Assembly (NCBI RefSeq): GCF_024166365.1
Contig: NC_064831.1
Location: forward strand, 48,919,768-48,983,767
Reading direction: 5' to 3'
Origin: Elephas maximus indicus
Lineage: Eukaryota > Chordata > Mammalia > Proboscidea > Elephantidae
Length of the DNA stretch: 64,000 nt
The position numbers were made by a program, and so were the translations under genes. A model generated the notes under the pieces. That model was not told the DNA's origin, searched no databases, and saw only the letters and a list, made by a program, of their open reading frames with translations. Shown in pieces: positions 11,241 through 23,185 of the stretch; position 1 is the stretch's first letter, and each line of letters begins with the position of its first letter.

Positions 11241-11679
11241 TCCTTCAGTTTTTTCTTTGTTCTTATTATCTATATAGAAGTTAAGAGGAAGGAGTAAGCA
11301 CTGTGGTCTAGAGTACTTGGGGATAGATGAGTATTAACCTCTTTCAGAGACAGTTCAAGTGAATGATCAAACATTTGTGTGAGGTACTGGAAATACAAAG
11401 ATGAGTAAGTGTCTGCTTTCATGTAGCTCACTGGCTAGTGGGGGAGGCTGACATGTAAACAGTTACAATGCAACGTGAGAAGTTCTAGAGGGTGTGAAAT
11501 GTGCGATGTAATTACAGAGAAAGGGTAACTGGGGATAGCATGTGTGGAAGGAAGGCTTCATAGGAGAGGGAGGTTAGCTGTGACTGGGTCTGAAGGATGA
11601 GTGAGAGAAGGCCTTCCAGGCAAGGGAATAGTGTATTCAGAGATGCTGAGGAAGAGGGCTTGTTCAATTTGTGGTCTCC

Positions 11680-11714
11680 AAAAAAAAAAAAAAAATTTTT
11701 TTTTTTTTTTTTTT
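11680..11714. repeat. A16/T19 palindromic homopolymer pair
   Basis: Sixteen A followed directly by nineteen T, a perfect hairpin-forming palindrome. No SINE body remains on either side. Confidence 0.9.
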
Positions 11715-11955
11715 AGTCTTGGCTGGAGTGCAGTGGAAGAGGGGAAGGAAATTGCAAGAGCTGGAAATAAAATTGATAGGTTAGATCAGACTGTGAAAGA
11801 GCAGGTATGTTAATGAGTTTGCAGACTATTTTGTAAATCTGGTTCTCAGACTTCTTTCTGCCTTCAGGCTATTGATTTAGTACACAAAAATGACTCATCA
11901 GTAATCATTGACGATTGATAGGGAGACAGAGTAAGTGAAGCCAGAGCTGGGAGAG

Positions 11956-12281
11956 CAGTGTTCTCAAAGTGAGCCAGGGGTTCTACAGGTCAAAATCATT
12001 TCCATAATAATACTAAGATATCATTTCCCTTTTTCACTCTTACCCTCTCACAAGTGTCAGTGGTGTTTTCCAGGCTAAGTAATGTGTGATGAGATCATTG
12101 CTCTGATGGCTGATGGAATTGCGTGCCTGTGTATTCTTGTATTTTAAAATTTTCTCAATTTTAATTTCTGACATGGTAAATATCAGTGGATACAACCCAC
12201 ACAAACAAAAGCTCTTTGGGGTTCTCAGTTATTTTTAAGAATGTAAAGGAGTCCTGAGACCAAAAAGTTTAAGAACTGCTG
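11956..12281. mobile_element. hAT-like nonautonomous DNA element
   Basis: Terminal inverted repeats CAGTGTTCTCAAA and TTTAAGAACTGCTG, flanked by imperfect 8-bp target duplications TGGGAGAG/TAGTAGAG (6 of 8 match). Typical of an old mammalian hAT MITE; exact family not assigned. Confidence 0.65.
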
Positions 12282-12379
12282 TAGTAGAGAAAAATAGTAG
12301 ATAGGGTGTGAAGATAGTTGTCAGATTTCAGAGGGCCCATCACTAAGGGTGTTTAGACTTTATATACAGCTAATAGTAG

Positions 12380-12549
12380 GGAACCCTGGTGGTGGTGTAG
12401 TGGTTAAGTGCTACGGCTACTAACCAAAGGGTCGGCAGTTCGAATCCACCAGGTGCTTCTTGGAAACTCTGTGGGCCAGATCTACTCTGTCCGATAGGGT
12501 CGCTATGAGTCGGAATCGACTCAATGGCACTGGGTTTGGTTTTTTTTTT
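12380..12549 (+). mobile_element. AfroSINE with target duplication
   Basis: Full-length copy ending in a T10 tract; direct repeats TAATAGTAGGGA at 12371-12382 and 12550-12561. Confidence 0.88.
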
Positions 12550-13684
12550 TAATAGTAGGGAGACATTTGTAAGTTGCTGGATAGAGGAATGACCTGATGA
12601 AAGCAGTCTTTTAGTCTGAGATGAGACTAGGATAGAATTGTAATGAGTATAGCAGGAAGAATTGGTGAAGATAATCCTTTGGAATGGAGAATTCCTTTTC
12701 ACTCTCTTTGATGAGGATAATGTAGCAGCCTAATTGACAAACTGATCACTGGATATAAGAAATGAAGGGCATGACATCACTTTTACTTTTTTAAATCTGG
12801 GCCATAGAGATTGGTTGGGTTATTTAAAAGATAGGAAAGTTGTAAAGGGAATCTTGTTTTGGATGGGAGGGTTGATGCCAAAGTTTGGTTTGAAATGTGT
12901 CAAGTTAGAAATGTCTGATAGTGGGACATAAAAATATTATGCAACTGAAAGCATGGACTGAGTCTCAGGAAAGGGGTCAAAATTACAGAGAAAAATTGAA
13001 TTGGGGAATTATTACAAGGATGTAAGAATGGTAACTATGAGAATAAATGAATTCTTCATAGAGACTGGTGAGCGACTGGTCTTAACTTTTTTCCATCCTA
13101 ATACATGTGAGGAATTACATATTGCCAGCATAAACATTCTCCCGATTCTCCCTCTTGTTTCCCACTCCCACCCCATTCTTCAGTTGAGAAGTAAGGACGG
13201 AGAGAAAAGAGAGGAATAAAGATTAAACTTGGGGGAAATGTGAAGAGTTAAGAAAAAGAAAGGCGAAAAAAAAAAAAAAGGAAAGGAAAAAAAACCAGCA
13301 CAGGCACAATTTGAGATGTGGAATGAGAACTAGAAATAGAATAATGCCTTGATAGTAGTCAGGAAGAGAGAGTGTAATGAAAAAGTGGTTATTACCATTG
13401 TCAGATGCAACTGCATGAAGAAGCTAGTAGAGTAGGAAAGATGGTGCTGAAAAGGATGGGTGTTGGAACAAGGTCACTGAAAAGTCAGGATCGTATGGAA
13501 TTCTCAGAGTATAGGTGGTCAAGTTCACTTTAGAGAAAAAGAACAATAAAATTTTGATGTTTAAGAAGGTATTACTTTAATGATAGAGAGAGTCCCTACT
13601 TTGTCATAGTTTTGTTTTCTTATAGAAAGACTTTAGGTTCTGATACGAACACACACAAAAAAATGTATAACCTATACTGTACAT

Positions 13685-13849
13685 GGAAACCCTGGTGGCG
13701 TAGTGGTTAAGAGCTATGGCTGCTAACCAAAAGGGTGGCAGTTTGAATCCACCAGGCGCTCCTTGGAAATCGTACAGGGCAGTTCTACTCTGTCTTATAG
13801 GGTCACTATGAGTTGGAATCAACTCGATCGCAACGGGTATGGTGGGTTT
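13685..13849 (+). mobile_element. AfroSINE
   Basis: Near-consensus head ACCCTGGTGGCGTAGTGGTT and tail CACTATGAGTTGGAATCAAC; followed by an AT microsatellite. Confidence 0.88.
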
Positions 13850-13952
13850 TATGTATATATATATATATATGTATGCATATATTGTACACAAAGTGGCACA
13901 GTGGTTAAGCTGCTAACTGAAAGGTCAGTGGTTTGAACCCACCAGCTGCTCC

Positions 13953-13988
<36 letters not shown>
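13850..13988. repeat. (TA)n tracts around a duplicated SINE head
   Basis: TA runs at about 13854-13880 and 13954-13988 flank the first copy of a SINE head (13881-13953). Confidence 0.85.
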
Positions 13989-13991
<3 letters not shown>

Positions 13992-14188
13992 ACACAAAGT
14001 GGCACAGTGGTTAAGCTGCTAACTGAAAGGTCAGTGGTTTGAACCCACCAGCTGCTCCACAGGAGAAAGATGTGGCAGCCTGCTTCCGTAAAGATTACAG
14101 CCTTGGAAACCCTATGGGACAGTTCTACTCTGTCCTATAGGCTTGCTCTGAGTTGGAACCTACTTGACAGCAACAGGCTTTTTTGGTT
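13881..14188 (+). mobile_element. AfroSINE (long form) with duplicated head
   Basis: A complete long-form SINE runs from about 13987 to 14188 and includes the extra CAGGAGAAAGATGTGGCAGC segment. Its first 73 bases (13987-14059) are repeated exactly at 13881-13953, 106 bases upstream, across a TA tract. Confidence 0.85.
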
Positions 14189-14817
14189 TATACTGTACAT
14201 TGTGATAGAGGACATACAGTCCTGTGTATTTAACTATTGTGTAGATACCAGCATTTCAGCAGAAGAATGGCTGCATTGCCCTTAGGATGCTGGAGTCATA
14301 TCTCCCTCTCCTCCCTAGCCCTTTGGATAGGAAATGCTTGTCCCCGTCTTCTCTCTCTGCTTAGTGGGAGCTGAGAACACCTGCTGCAAGTCAAGGGAAG
14401 AATCCCAGGGTGCTGAAGCAAACATTTTTACATGAAGGTCATTTCTCCAGACATCAAACTTTGAAACTCATAAAACAGAATTGATACTTTTTTTTTCTTA
14501 AAGGCAAACAAAGACACATTATAAGCCAAGGGAAATGCTTGCTGTATTATAATAGTCTAAGGGCACATTTGATTTACAAAGAGTCCTTTTAAGTTAGAAA
14601 GAAAAATATGAACGACTCAATAGAATAATGAGCAAAAGGCTATTAACATAAAATTCATGAAGGTTCAACTGGACAAATAAGAAATGAACAAATCCTCTGC
14701 CTCGTTCATACCTGCAGAGTGAGGCTGGTAGGCCTCTTGTCAGCAATGAGTTTTTGCTCCAGTTCTCCCTCCCACCTTGATCACTTTTCTTTGCTCAAAC
14801 TTTTCAGGACACTTCTT

Positions 14818-14852
14818 AGCAGAGTACTTTAACCACTGCACCACCAGGACTC
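14818..14852 (-). mobile_element. AfroSINE head fragment
   Basis: Only the antisense A-box end, TTAACCACTGCACCACCAGG, is present. Confidence 0.5.
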
Positions 14853-15267
14853 ACTTGCTTCTGACTAGGTTTTGTTTTTTTCCCTGTCTTTTGGGAACAC
14901 TGCAATCCCATAGATTTTTCATATTCTCCTTTCCCTAGAGGAAGTACAAAACTCTTTTGAGATATTTCAAGTGTGTTTATTGTTTTTAAAAAAGCCTACT
15001 CTGTTTTAAATATAGATCTTGTAAGAAGAGATGAAAAACTTCACATAATGGTGGGGTTTTGTTTACACAAAAGATTTAAGTAACATTTTTGAGGCTTTCA
15101 TTTCCAGTCCCTCCCAAGAATTACGTTTAATGTCGTAGCTCTGGATTTGTGAGATAAAAGTGACAGGAAATGGATGAGGGCCGATGATAGTACAAGGACT
15201 ACCACTGGGTGCTGCCGTCCTGTCAGTAATAGATGTGGCCACTTTCTCTCTCCCTTTGCTCTTAGTG

Positions 15268-15436
15268 GAAACTGTGGTGGCATAGTGGTTAACTGCTACA
15301 GCTGGTAACCAAAGGGTCAGCAGTTCACATCTGCCAGGCGCACCTTGGAAACTGTGTGGGCCAGTTCTACGCTGTCCTTTAGGGTCGCTATGAGTCGGAA
15401 TCCTACTTGACGACACTGGGTTTGGTTTTGTTTTTG
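15268..15436 (+). mobile_element. AfroSINE
   Basis: Head GTGGTGGCATAGTGGTTAAC, tail GGTCGCTATGAGTCGGAATC. Flanks TTTGCTCTTAGT/TTTGCTCTAAGT look like a target duplication. Confidence 0.85.
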
Positions 15437-15689
15437 CTCTAAGTAGGCTTTCGGTAAAAATCTCCCTGCTCCCATCCATCTTTGTCTATGTTGAGCCCCA
15501 GGTGAAGGACATTTGAGCACAGGCAGTACCAGCAATAGTAGGGCTTTGAATAATAACAGTAATAACTCAGTTATTTTCATGTCCAGATACTGTGCTGTTT
15601 TTGTTTCTTTTTCCCTTTAATATTCTATTGTGTTTTTTGTTTACATGGCAGATAAGATTCTCATGTAACAATTTTTATACATATTGTTC

Positions 15690-15844
15690 TGGAAACCCTG
15701 GTGGTGTAGCAGTTAAGAGCTACAGCTGCTAACCAAAAGGTCGGCAGTTCCAGTCCACCAGGCATTCCTTGGAAAACCTGCGGGGCAGTTCTACTCTGTC
15801 CTACAGGGTCACTACGAGTCAGAATGGACTCGACGTCAACGGGT
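15690..15844 (+). mobile_element. AfroSINE with 18-bp target duplication
   Basis: Exact direct repeats TTTTTATACATATTGTTC at 15672-15689 and 15845-15862 define the insertion in the L1. Confidence 0.92.
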
Positions 15845-16807
15845 TTTTTATACATATTGTTCAGTGACATTGGTTACATTTTTCACAATATGTCAGCATT
15901 CTCATTATTTCCATTCCTGTTTTCTCTTTCCATTAATCTAGCTTCCCTGTCCTGCCTTACCTTCTCATCTTTCCTCTAGGGTAAACGTTTACCGTTTGGT
16001 TTCATTTAGATGATTATTTAGAGGAGCACAGTACTCATGGGTGATATTATTCATTTTCTGAGCCAATCTCATTTGGCTGAAAGGTGACCTCTGGGTGTGG
16101 CTTGAGTTCCAAGTTTAAAGGGCATCCCAGGGCAATAGTCTTGGGGGTTCTTCTAGTCTACTGGTCCAGTACGTCTGGCCTTTTTTTTAGGAATTTGAGT
16201 TTTGTTCTACATTTTTCTCACATCCCATCCAGAACCATCTATTGTGTCCGTGGTCAGAACAGTTGATAGTGGTAGCCAAGTACCATCTAGTTCTTCTGGT
16301 CTCAAGGTAGTCGAGAGTGTGGTTCTTGTAACTGTTAGTCCTGTAGACTAATTTCTTCGAGTCTTTGGTTTCCTTCTTTCTCTTTTGCTCCAGATGAGTA
16401 GAATCAATAGTTGTATCTTAGGGGGCTGCTCGCAAGCTTTTTAGACCCCAGACACTACTCACTGAACTAGGATATAGAACATTATGAGCTATATTGTGCC
16501 AGTTGACTAAGTTGCCCCACAAGATTAGAGTCTGAAACCCTCAAACTCAGTAAACCAATTCTGTGTTTGTTTATGTTTAAGAAGTATTCGTAACTGTGCC
16601 CTCTATGTGCTTTATTTTATATATGAATATATATGCAGTACCCATAAACCTGTATATACATGTGCCTACAGATACACCTATACATGATATATTTTCACGT
16701 CATATGAATATATGTGCCTTTCTATATATACATATATATACGCATACATATCTATGTAACCACACACATATTTTTAGTTGTTATTACTAAATTGTATATA
16801 TTATAAA

Positions 16808-16979
16808 CCAAACAAAAAAACCAAACCCAGTGCTGTCGAGTTGATCCCAACTCATAGCGACCCTATAGGACAGAGTAGAACTGCCCCATAGAGTTTCCAA
16901 GGAGCACCTGGTAGATTCTAACTGCCGACCCTTTGGTTAGCAGCCATAGCACTTAACCACTACGCCACCAGGGTTTCCA
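16808..16979 (-). mobile_element. AfroSINE (first of an adjacent pair)
   Basis: Antisense copy, tail on the left. It lies 10 bases from the next SINE; the pair shares a target sequence present three times (see findings). Confidence 0.88.
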
Positions 16980-16989
16980 CATATCATGA

Positions 16990-17160
16990 ACAAACCAAAA
17001 AACTAAAACTGTTGCCGTCAAGTTGATTCTGACTCATAGCAAACCTATAGGACAGAGTAGAACTGCCCCATAGAGTTTCCAATGAGTACATGGTGGATTC
17101 AAACTGCCGACCTTTTGATTAGCAGCCGTAGTTCTTAACCACCACACCACCAGGGTTTCT
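16990..17160 (-). mobile_element. AfroSINE (second of the pair)
   Basis: Antisense copy followed by TGTATATATTATAAA (17160-17174), which also precedes the first SINE (16793-16807). Confidence 0.88.
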
Positions 17161-17518
17161 GTATATATTATAAAACATTTACAAAATTGTCCCTTATTCT
17201 TGTGTACTTCTTCGTGTCATCATTTACCTTGGTCAAGTTGTGAAGACTTCACCCTATTCAGTATTCTTTCCCATCACCGTAAGTAACAAGTGTCCACTGT
17301 CTAGAAAGTGATTCCCCTCTCTCTCCCTCCCATTCCTGGTAACCACCAAAGAACGTTGCTTTGTATATGTATACCTATTCTTGTCTTTTTATAATAGTGA
17401 GATCATACAATATTTGGCCTTTTGTGATTGACTTACTTCACTCAGCATAATCTCCTCTAGATTCATCTGTGTTACACTATATTTTGGGAACTTATCCGTA
17501 TCCATTTTGTCTCTGTAC

Positions 17519-17700
17519 CTCAACTTGTGCTAAGTATTTACATGCATTATATACAATCTCTTTTAATTTTCTCAACCACATCATGAAATCCTCATGTAGA
17601 TACTGTTCCTATTTTGCATGCATAGGAAATTGAGGCACTTAAGAGTATTTATAACCTGTACAAGGTAAGGTTATAACTCACTGTAGAGTATGAGCTCTTA
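17519..17700 (-). mobile_element. MIR fragment
   Basis: Antisense MIR-like order: GTGCTAAGTATTTACATGCA, then GGAAATTGAGGCACTTAAGA. Ancient and diverged. Confidence 0.55.
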
Positions 17701-18029
17701 CTCGGGATACTTGTTTGGGAGGCTCAAGTCCAACATACCAATAAGACAGGTGGACAGGAGGTCTGGGGCAAAACAGGGTGGGAAAGCCAGTGATAAAGTC
17801 AGAGAAAGCAGAAATAGACTTCATGATGCCTTAGAATAAATCCTGGTGTTCTAGCCGCTCTATACAGATGACTTCTGTTTTCAGCCCCTCTACATTTTAT
17901 CCTATGTTTTCTGAAGTCTCTGCCACTACCAGTTTCAGACCCTTGCATGAGTTCCATGGTGAGGGAGCTTACCTTTTCATTATAGTGTATTAAACATATT
18001 TATTTGCTGATATTTTCGATAATTAGCAA

Positions 18030-18115
18030 CCTCTTTCTCTATCGCCACTATCGTGATTCAGGCCACCATTGTCTCCCACCTGGACTACTTCTCTTGTCTC
18101 ACCTTTTCCCATATA
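18030..18115 (+). mobile_element. L2-like fragment
   Basis: Resembles the L2 segment AGGCCACCATTGTCTCCCAC followed by a TGGACTACT block, also seen at about 56862-56890. Confidence 0.4.
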
Positions 18116-18321
18116 TCTTTTCAAGCAATTAACATGAAAGTTTCACAGTCAGTTTTGGTTTCAGGAGATTTTTCAGCATGGCGGGCTTGCTGAGGCTTCT
18201 TAAATATAAGTTCAGTGAATTTTGACCTGAAGATGCCTTCTTTACTACTAAATCTCCCTGTAACAGCATTCTTCAATGCAGATATGTTCACAAACATTAA
18301 ATTTCCAAAAATGTCGTATTT

Positions 18322-18957
18322 GCCGGTTTGGAGCAAAGGAGAATGAAAACCAAAGACACAAGGAAAATATTAGTCCAAAGGACTGATAAACCACAGTCCA
18401 CATGAACCACAGCCTCCACCAGCCTGAGCCCAGAAGAAATAGATGGTGCCCAGCTATTACCACCAACCACTGGGGCAGGGGTCACAATAGAGGGTTCTAG
18501 GGAGAAAAATGTAGAATAAAAGTCAAACTCACACAAAAAAAAAAGACCAGACTTACTGATCTGATGGTGACTGGAGGAACCCTCGAGATAGGCCCCCCTG
18601 ACACTCTACTAACTCAGAACTGAAGCCACTCCTGAAGTCCACCTTTCAGCCAAAGATTAGACAAATAGTAACACACGTGAGGAACATGCTTCTCCTGTTC
18701 AATTAAGTATACAAAACAAAATGGGCAACACCTGCCCAAAAGGAAAGCTGAGAAGGTGGGAAGGGACAGGAAAACTGGATACATGGACACTCAGAACCCC
18801 AGCTGGAAATGGAAAGGTGGAGAGTGCTGACACATAGCAGGGATTGCAACCAATGTCACAAAACAATTTGTATATAAAATTTTTGAATGGAAAGCTAATT
18901 TGTGTTGTAAACTTTCACCTAAAACACAATAAAATTTTTTAAAAAGTAAACAAAAAT
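18322..18957 (+). mobile_element. 5'-truncated lineage L1 3' UTR with target duplication
   Basis: L1 3' UTR in + orientation ending at TTCACCTAAAACACAATAAA. Flanks ATGTCGTATTT (18311-18321) and ATGTCCTATTT (18958-18968) match at 10 of 11 positions. Confidence 0.8.
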
Positions 18958-18969
18958 ATGTCCTATTTT

Positions 18970-19610
18970 ACATGTAATTCAAAGGTTTTCATTCTCCTTT
19001 GGTCCGAACGTGCAAATAGGACGTTCTCGGAAATGTAATGTATGCGACTGTATCTGCACTGATGATTTTGAATAGTTTTAAATGGGCCTCAGTTACTACT
19101 CTGAGGATGGAACCTAAAGTACGATAGAAATTGATGGTGAAAGTGCTTCAGTTGGATGTTGTCTCATAAATTTACCTGATTTGAAACACTAATGGCAAGA
19201 AGTTAGATTTACTAAAATGTCTGAATTTTAGTATTTTTTTAAGTATAGTACTTATTCTTAATAATAAATGAACAGTACATATTAGAAATTAATATATAAG
19301 ACATGGTATATAATAGCTATAAAAATCCTATAAAGCATAAAATTTACTTGCTGGACCCAGAATTAAAGGCATGGTGAAAGGATCCTTACATTTTTGAGTC
19401 CTTATTTTGAAAAAATTGGGGTTGGCTACATTTTTCCCTCTGATTCCCATTAATAATGCTTCTAATATTTTCAAAAGAATTTTTTTTACAGTTTTAACAT
19501 TAAAGAAAGCTATGAATGCTATATAACTTACTACACATTCAAAATTAGTGAAATTTAAGAAGACATTATAATTATTTAGTCATTCCATTTTTTCATTAAG
19601 TAATGCAAAA
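18970..19610. other. intron 1 sequence, nothing recognised
   Basis: AT-rich intronic DNA without ORF or named repeat. Confidence 0.4.
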
Positions 19611-19615
19611 ATCAG

Positions 19616-19812
19616 CTCCGGTGACGGCAGTGGTTAAAGCACTTGGCTGCTAACAGAAAAGTCGGCAGTTCGAACCCACCAGCCTCTGCTGCGGAGGAAG
19701 GTGTGGCGGTCTACTTCCACGAAGATTACAGCCTTAGAAACCCTCTGGGGCACTTCTCCTCCATTCTGTAGGATTGCTGTGAGTCGAAATCCACTGGACT
19801 GCAGTGAGTTTT
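19616..19812 (+). mobile_element. AfroSINE (long form)
   Basis: Head GTGACGGCAGTGGTTAAAGC, B-box GGCAGTTCGAACCCACCAGC, and the extra segment GGAAGGTGTGGCGGTCTACT of the long form. Confidence 0.85.
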
Positions 19813-20147
19813 TATTTTACTTTAATGCAAAATTAGACTGCAGCACAGGAATCAGATAATATGCTCAAATTAAAAATGGCTGTCTCCTGAGTTCCATCGC
19901 AGCTTTCTGCTAGAATGTGAAACTTCACAATGCCAAAGCATCCTGAGCCTCAGAGTGGACTTTGAGTATTCTGTTCCCATCATCCTCTACTTTCCGTTGG
20001 CCACAAAGTTCTGTTGATTCTTCATTTAAAATATATTTCAGATAATGTACTACATGAGATTTCATTGGACGAAAGTGTTTTTGCTGTTTTTTTCTTTTAA
20101 AAAAAGTCTGTAAATACTGGGTTAGTGGGAAAGGATAGATACCAATT

Positions 20148-20302
20148 CACATCACAGTTCTGCTACTTGCTTTGGATAAATTAACTTTTTAAAGCTTTAG
20201 TTTATTCTTTGAAAGAAGATAATAATGCTGGCTTCATAGGACTGCTATGGAATAAGGCAATATGCAAGTGGTGGCAATTAGTACATGTTCAATACACATA
20301 AT
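20148..20302 (+). mobile_element. MIR
   Basis: Sense MIR core and tail order: TTCTGCTACTTGC, then TTAACTTTTTAAAGCTTTAG, GATAATAATGCTGGCTTCAT, ending near GTACATGTTCAATACA. Confidence 0.6.
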
Positions 20303-20703
20303 TTTTTTTTTTCTGACTTTCTTTCCTAAAGAGCAATTACTGGTAAATATTCGATTTTATATCTCCTCAAGTATCTCCCCAACTTTAAAGAGTTGTTGGC
20401 TCAAAAACTGTGAATTTCTTGACTACTTATTAATTAATTAGTGTTGGCTTAAGCATTTAACAAGATTTTTTTTGTCATTCTTCTATATACCACCACCTGT
20501 ATAAGCTGCTTCTTATGTCTTACTGCTGAGTTTCCTGCATTTCCCTCACCCATCAGAATATCAAAATAACATGTATCAAAATACTGACATAGCACTTTTG
20601 GGGAAGTTTTATATTCCTGCGTAAGATTTTATCAATACTTTAAACAGACGGTTTTGTTTTTAGTTTTGGCCTCATTTGAGCCTCTTCTCAAACACCCTTC
20701 ACT

Positions 20704-21676
20704 TTTTTTTTTCATTTTTATTGTGCTTTAAGTGAAAGTTTACAAATCAAGTCAGTCTGTCACATAAAAGCTTATATATACCTTACTACATACTCCCATT
20801 TACTCTCCCCCTAATGAGTCAGCCCGCTCCCTCCTTCCAGTCTCTCCTTTTGTGATGGTTTTCCAGTTTCTAACCCTCTCTACCCTCCCATCTCCCCTCC
20901 AGACAGGAGATGCCAACACAGTCTCAAGTGTCCCCCTGATACAAGTAGCTCACTCTTCATCAGCATCTCTCTCCAACCCATTGTCCAGTCCCTTCCATGT
21001 CTGATGAGTTGTCTTCGGGAATGGTTCCTGTCCTGGGCCAACAGAAGGTTTGGGGACCATGACTGCCGGGATTCTTCTAGTCTCAGTCAGACCATTAAGT
21101 CTGGTCTTTTTATGAGAATTTGGGGTCTGCATCCCACTGTTCTCCTGCTCCCTCAGGGGTTCTCTTTTGTGCTCCCTGTCAGGGCAGTCATCGGTTGTGG
21201 CCGGCCACCATCTAGTTCTTCTGGTCTCAGGATGATGTAAGTCTCTAGTTCATGTGGCCCTTTCTGTCTCTTGGGCTCATAGTTATCGTGTGACCTTGGT
21301 GTTCTTCATTCTCCTTTGATCCAGGTGGGTTGAGACCAAGTGATGCATCTTAGATGGCCGCTTGTTAGCATTTAAGACCCCAGACGCCACACTTCAAAGT
21401 GGGATGCAGAATGTTTTCATAATAGAATTTATTTTGCCAATTGACTTAGACGTCCCCTTAAGCTATAGTCCCCAAACCCCCGCCCTTGCTCCGCTGACCT
21501 TTGAAGCATTCAGTTTATCCCGGAAACTTCTTTGCTTTTGGTCCAGTCCAGGTGAGCTGACCTTCTCTGTATTGAGTATTGTCCTTCCCGTCACCTAAAG
21601 TAGTTCTTATCTACTAACTAATCAGTAAATAACCCTCTCCCACCCTACCTCCCTCCCCCCTCATAACCACAAAAGA
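20704..21676 (-). mobile_element. lineage L1 3' UTR, 5'-truncated
   Basis: Antisense L1 3' end beginning with the T-rich tail and TTTATTGTGCTTTAAGTGAA. Flanks ACACCCTTCACT (20692-20703) and ACACACTTCACT (21677-21688) match at 11 of 12. The same subfamily recurs at 34035-35228 and 37907-38219. Confidence 0.82.
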
Positions 21677-21718
21677 ACACACTTCACTATTTAAATGATT
21701 AAAATCTATAGAATAATT

Positions 21719-21853
21719 GTTGTTGTTAGGTACCATCGAGTCGGTTCTGACTCAGAGACCCTGTGTACAACAGAATGAAATACTGCCCAGTCCTGCGCCA
21801 TCCTCATGATTGATGTTATGCTTGAGCCCATTGTTGCAGCCACTGTGTCAGTC
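21719..21853 (-). mobile_element. RTE LINE 3'-end insertion (135 bp)
   Basis: Only the last 135 bases of the RTE, antisense (GTTGTTGTTAGGTACCATCG ...). Exact 11-bp direct repeats ATAGAATAATT at 21708-21718 and 21854-21864 show that it inserted in this extremely truncated form. Confidence 0.85.
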
Positions 21854-21864
21854 ATAGAATAATT

Positions 21865-23170
21865 AGGCTGAATTGATGAAGTTTTACCCTATGGTACAGT
21901 ATTTGGAGTTGGTGTAGCTGTTTCCCTTTATTAATTTAAATATTCTTGCTGTGCTGCTTATATTATTAATTTGCTCAGCACATCTTTAGTTAATACAATA
22001 GCATTTTATTGACTAGGACATAATTGATTTTCCTAGATAATAACGTATTTATTTTATTTGGGCTCTATTCATTTAGAACTATGTGTTAATATGGACTGTT
22101 AGGATTTGCTCAAATGTTAGGGAAGAATATTATAAGCTACTTAGAATACTTTCCAAGTACCCTTGTATACAGTAAAGTACTTATTACTTACAAACAGTAT
22201 GTTATAGATTTTTATTAAAAGAGGACCATCTAAGAACTTCGGTCATACTTGATTAACCATTTTTTTCATTGTGAAATTTTAAATTGAGAGATTCAGAAAG
22301 ATTACTATAGTTGTTAATTACATATTCTTAGCCAGCAATCCCAAAACCTGTTTCTTTTTCAATAAAATCTAAAGAGGCAAAGGGGTTAAAGTCTTCGGGT
22401 TAACAAAACTTGTGGCCCTTGATTTTGAGGTGGTGGTGCTGGAGGAAAGCAAAAAGAGAAGTAAGCATTCTGGAAGATCTTTATCGTGTGGTCAGAAAAT
22501 TGGGATTTTTTGATTACTCCAAACTGTTAGTGGGAGGCAGGCATTTCTTCACTGTTAACGCTTTTGTCCGTAGCTTTAATGAACATCCAGAATATTTTCC
22601 TGGCTAAGAGTCAGAAAATGAATACGCCACTTAGTATATTTCTGAATAAGCCTGTTAAAATATTTGTGTATTTGTTGTTCCATTTCTAAAATCAGCAGAG
22701 AGATTGTCATTTCCTACTTTAAATGTTTAAAACAAGATATGTTAGGGCATTATTATTTGAAAATTTCAAAGCTAAACCCTGAAATCATTTGTTTGTAGAA
22801 ATCTAGGATTTTAGAATATATTTCCCAAACACATATACTTCTTAGGGCCTGAGTTTCTTATTCTGAAAACTTTATATTAGGATTATAGTATTAACCGAAG
22901 GAGAGGATAAGTTATTTGTTTATGAAATTTTTTGGTGAATACATTTCTGCAATGAATCTCTCTAGAATAAGAGAATGTTCACATATTAACTTATTTAAGA
23001 AATATTTTTAGGTATAAATAGGACTTTCTGATTGATCTGGCAATTGTTCATCTTTTAGAATGTAAATGTCACTGGTTTAAAAATCTTAATACAATAATCA
23101 GACCTTCAAAAGTGGTACTGAAACACCTTGAAATAATATTATATAATAATGGTTGGATTCATCCATTAAG
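21865..23170. other. intron 1 sequence, nothing recognised
   Basis: AT-rich intronic DNA; the short open frame at 22410-22607 has no recognisable domain. Confidence 0.45.
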
Positions 23171-23185
23171 TAAGAATCATCCAAA

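Larger units (their letters stand above)
15585..17490 (-). mobile_element. older L1 3' region carrying three SINEs
   Basis: Antisense L1 3' UTR and 3' end reading across SINEs at 15690-15844, 16808-16979 and 16990-17160; it resumes after them with typical L1 sequence (TCACTCAGCATAATCTCCTC). AT-rich (TATA/CATA) stretch at 16610-16770. Confidence 0.6.

Noticed and set aside
11715-11745. Alu-like text (GGCTGGAGTGCAGTGG) next to a T-run
   Set aside because: A match of only about 16 bases with no Alu continuation, and Alu is absent from this lineage; treated as chance.
13881-14188. tRNA-like A/B boxes in AfroSINEs as real tRNA genes
   Set aside because: They are repeated SINE heads with fixed SINE bodies and tails, and no acceptor-stem pairing.
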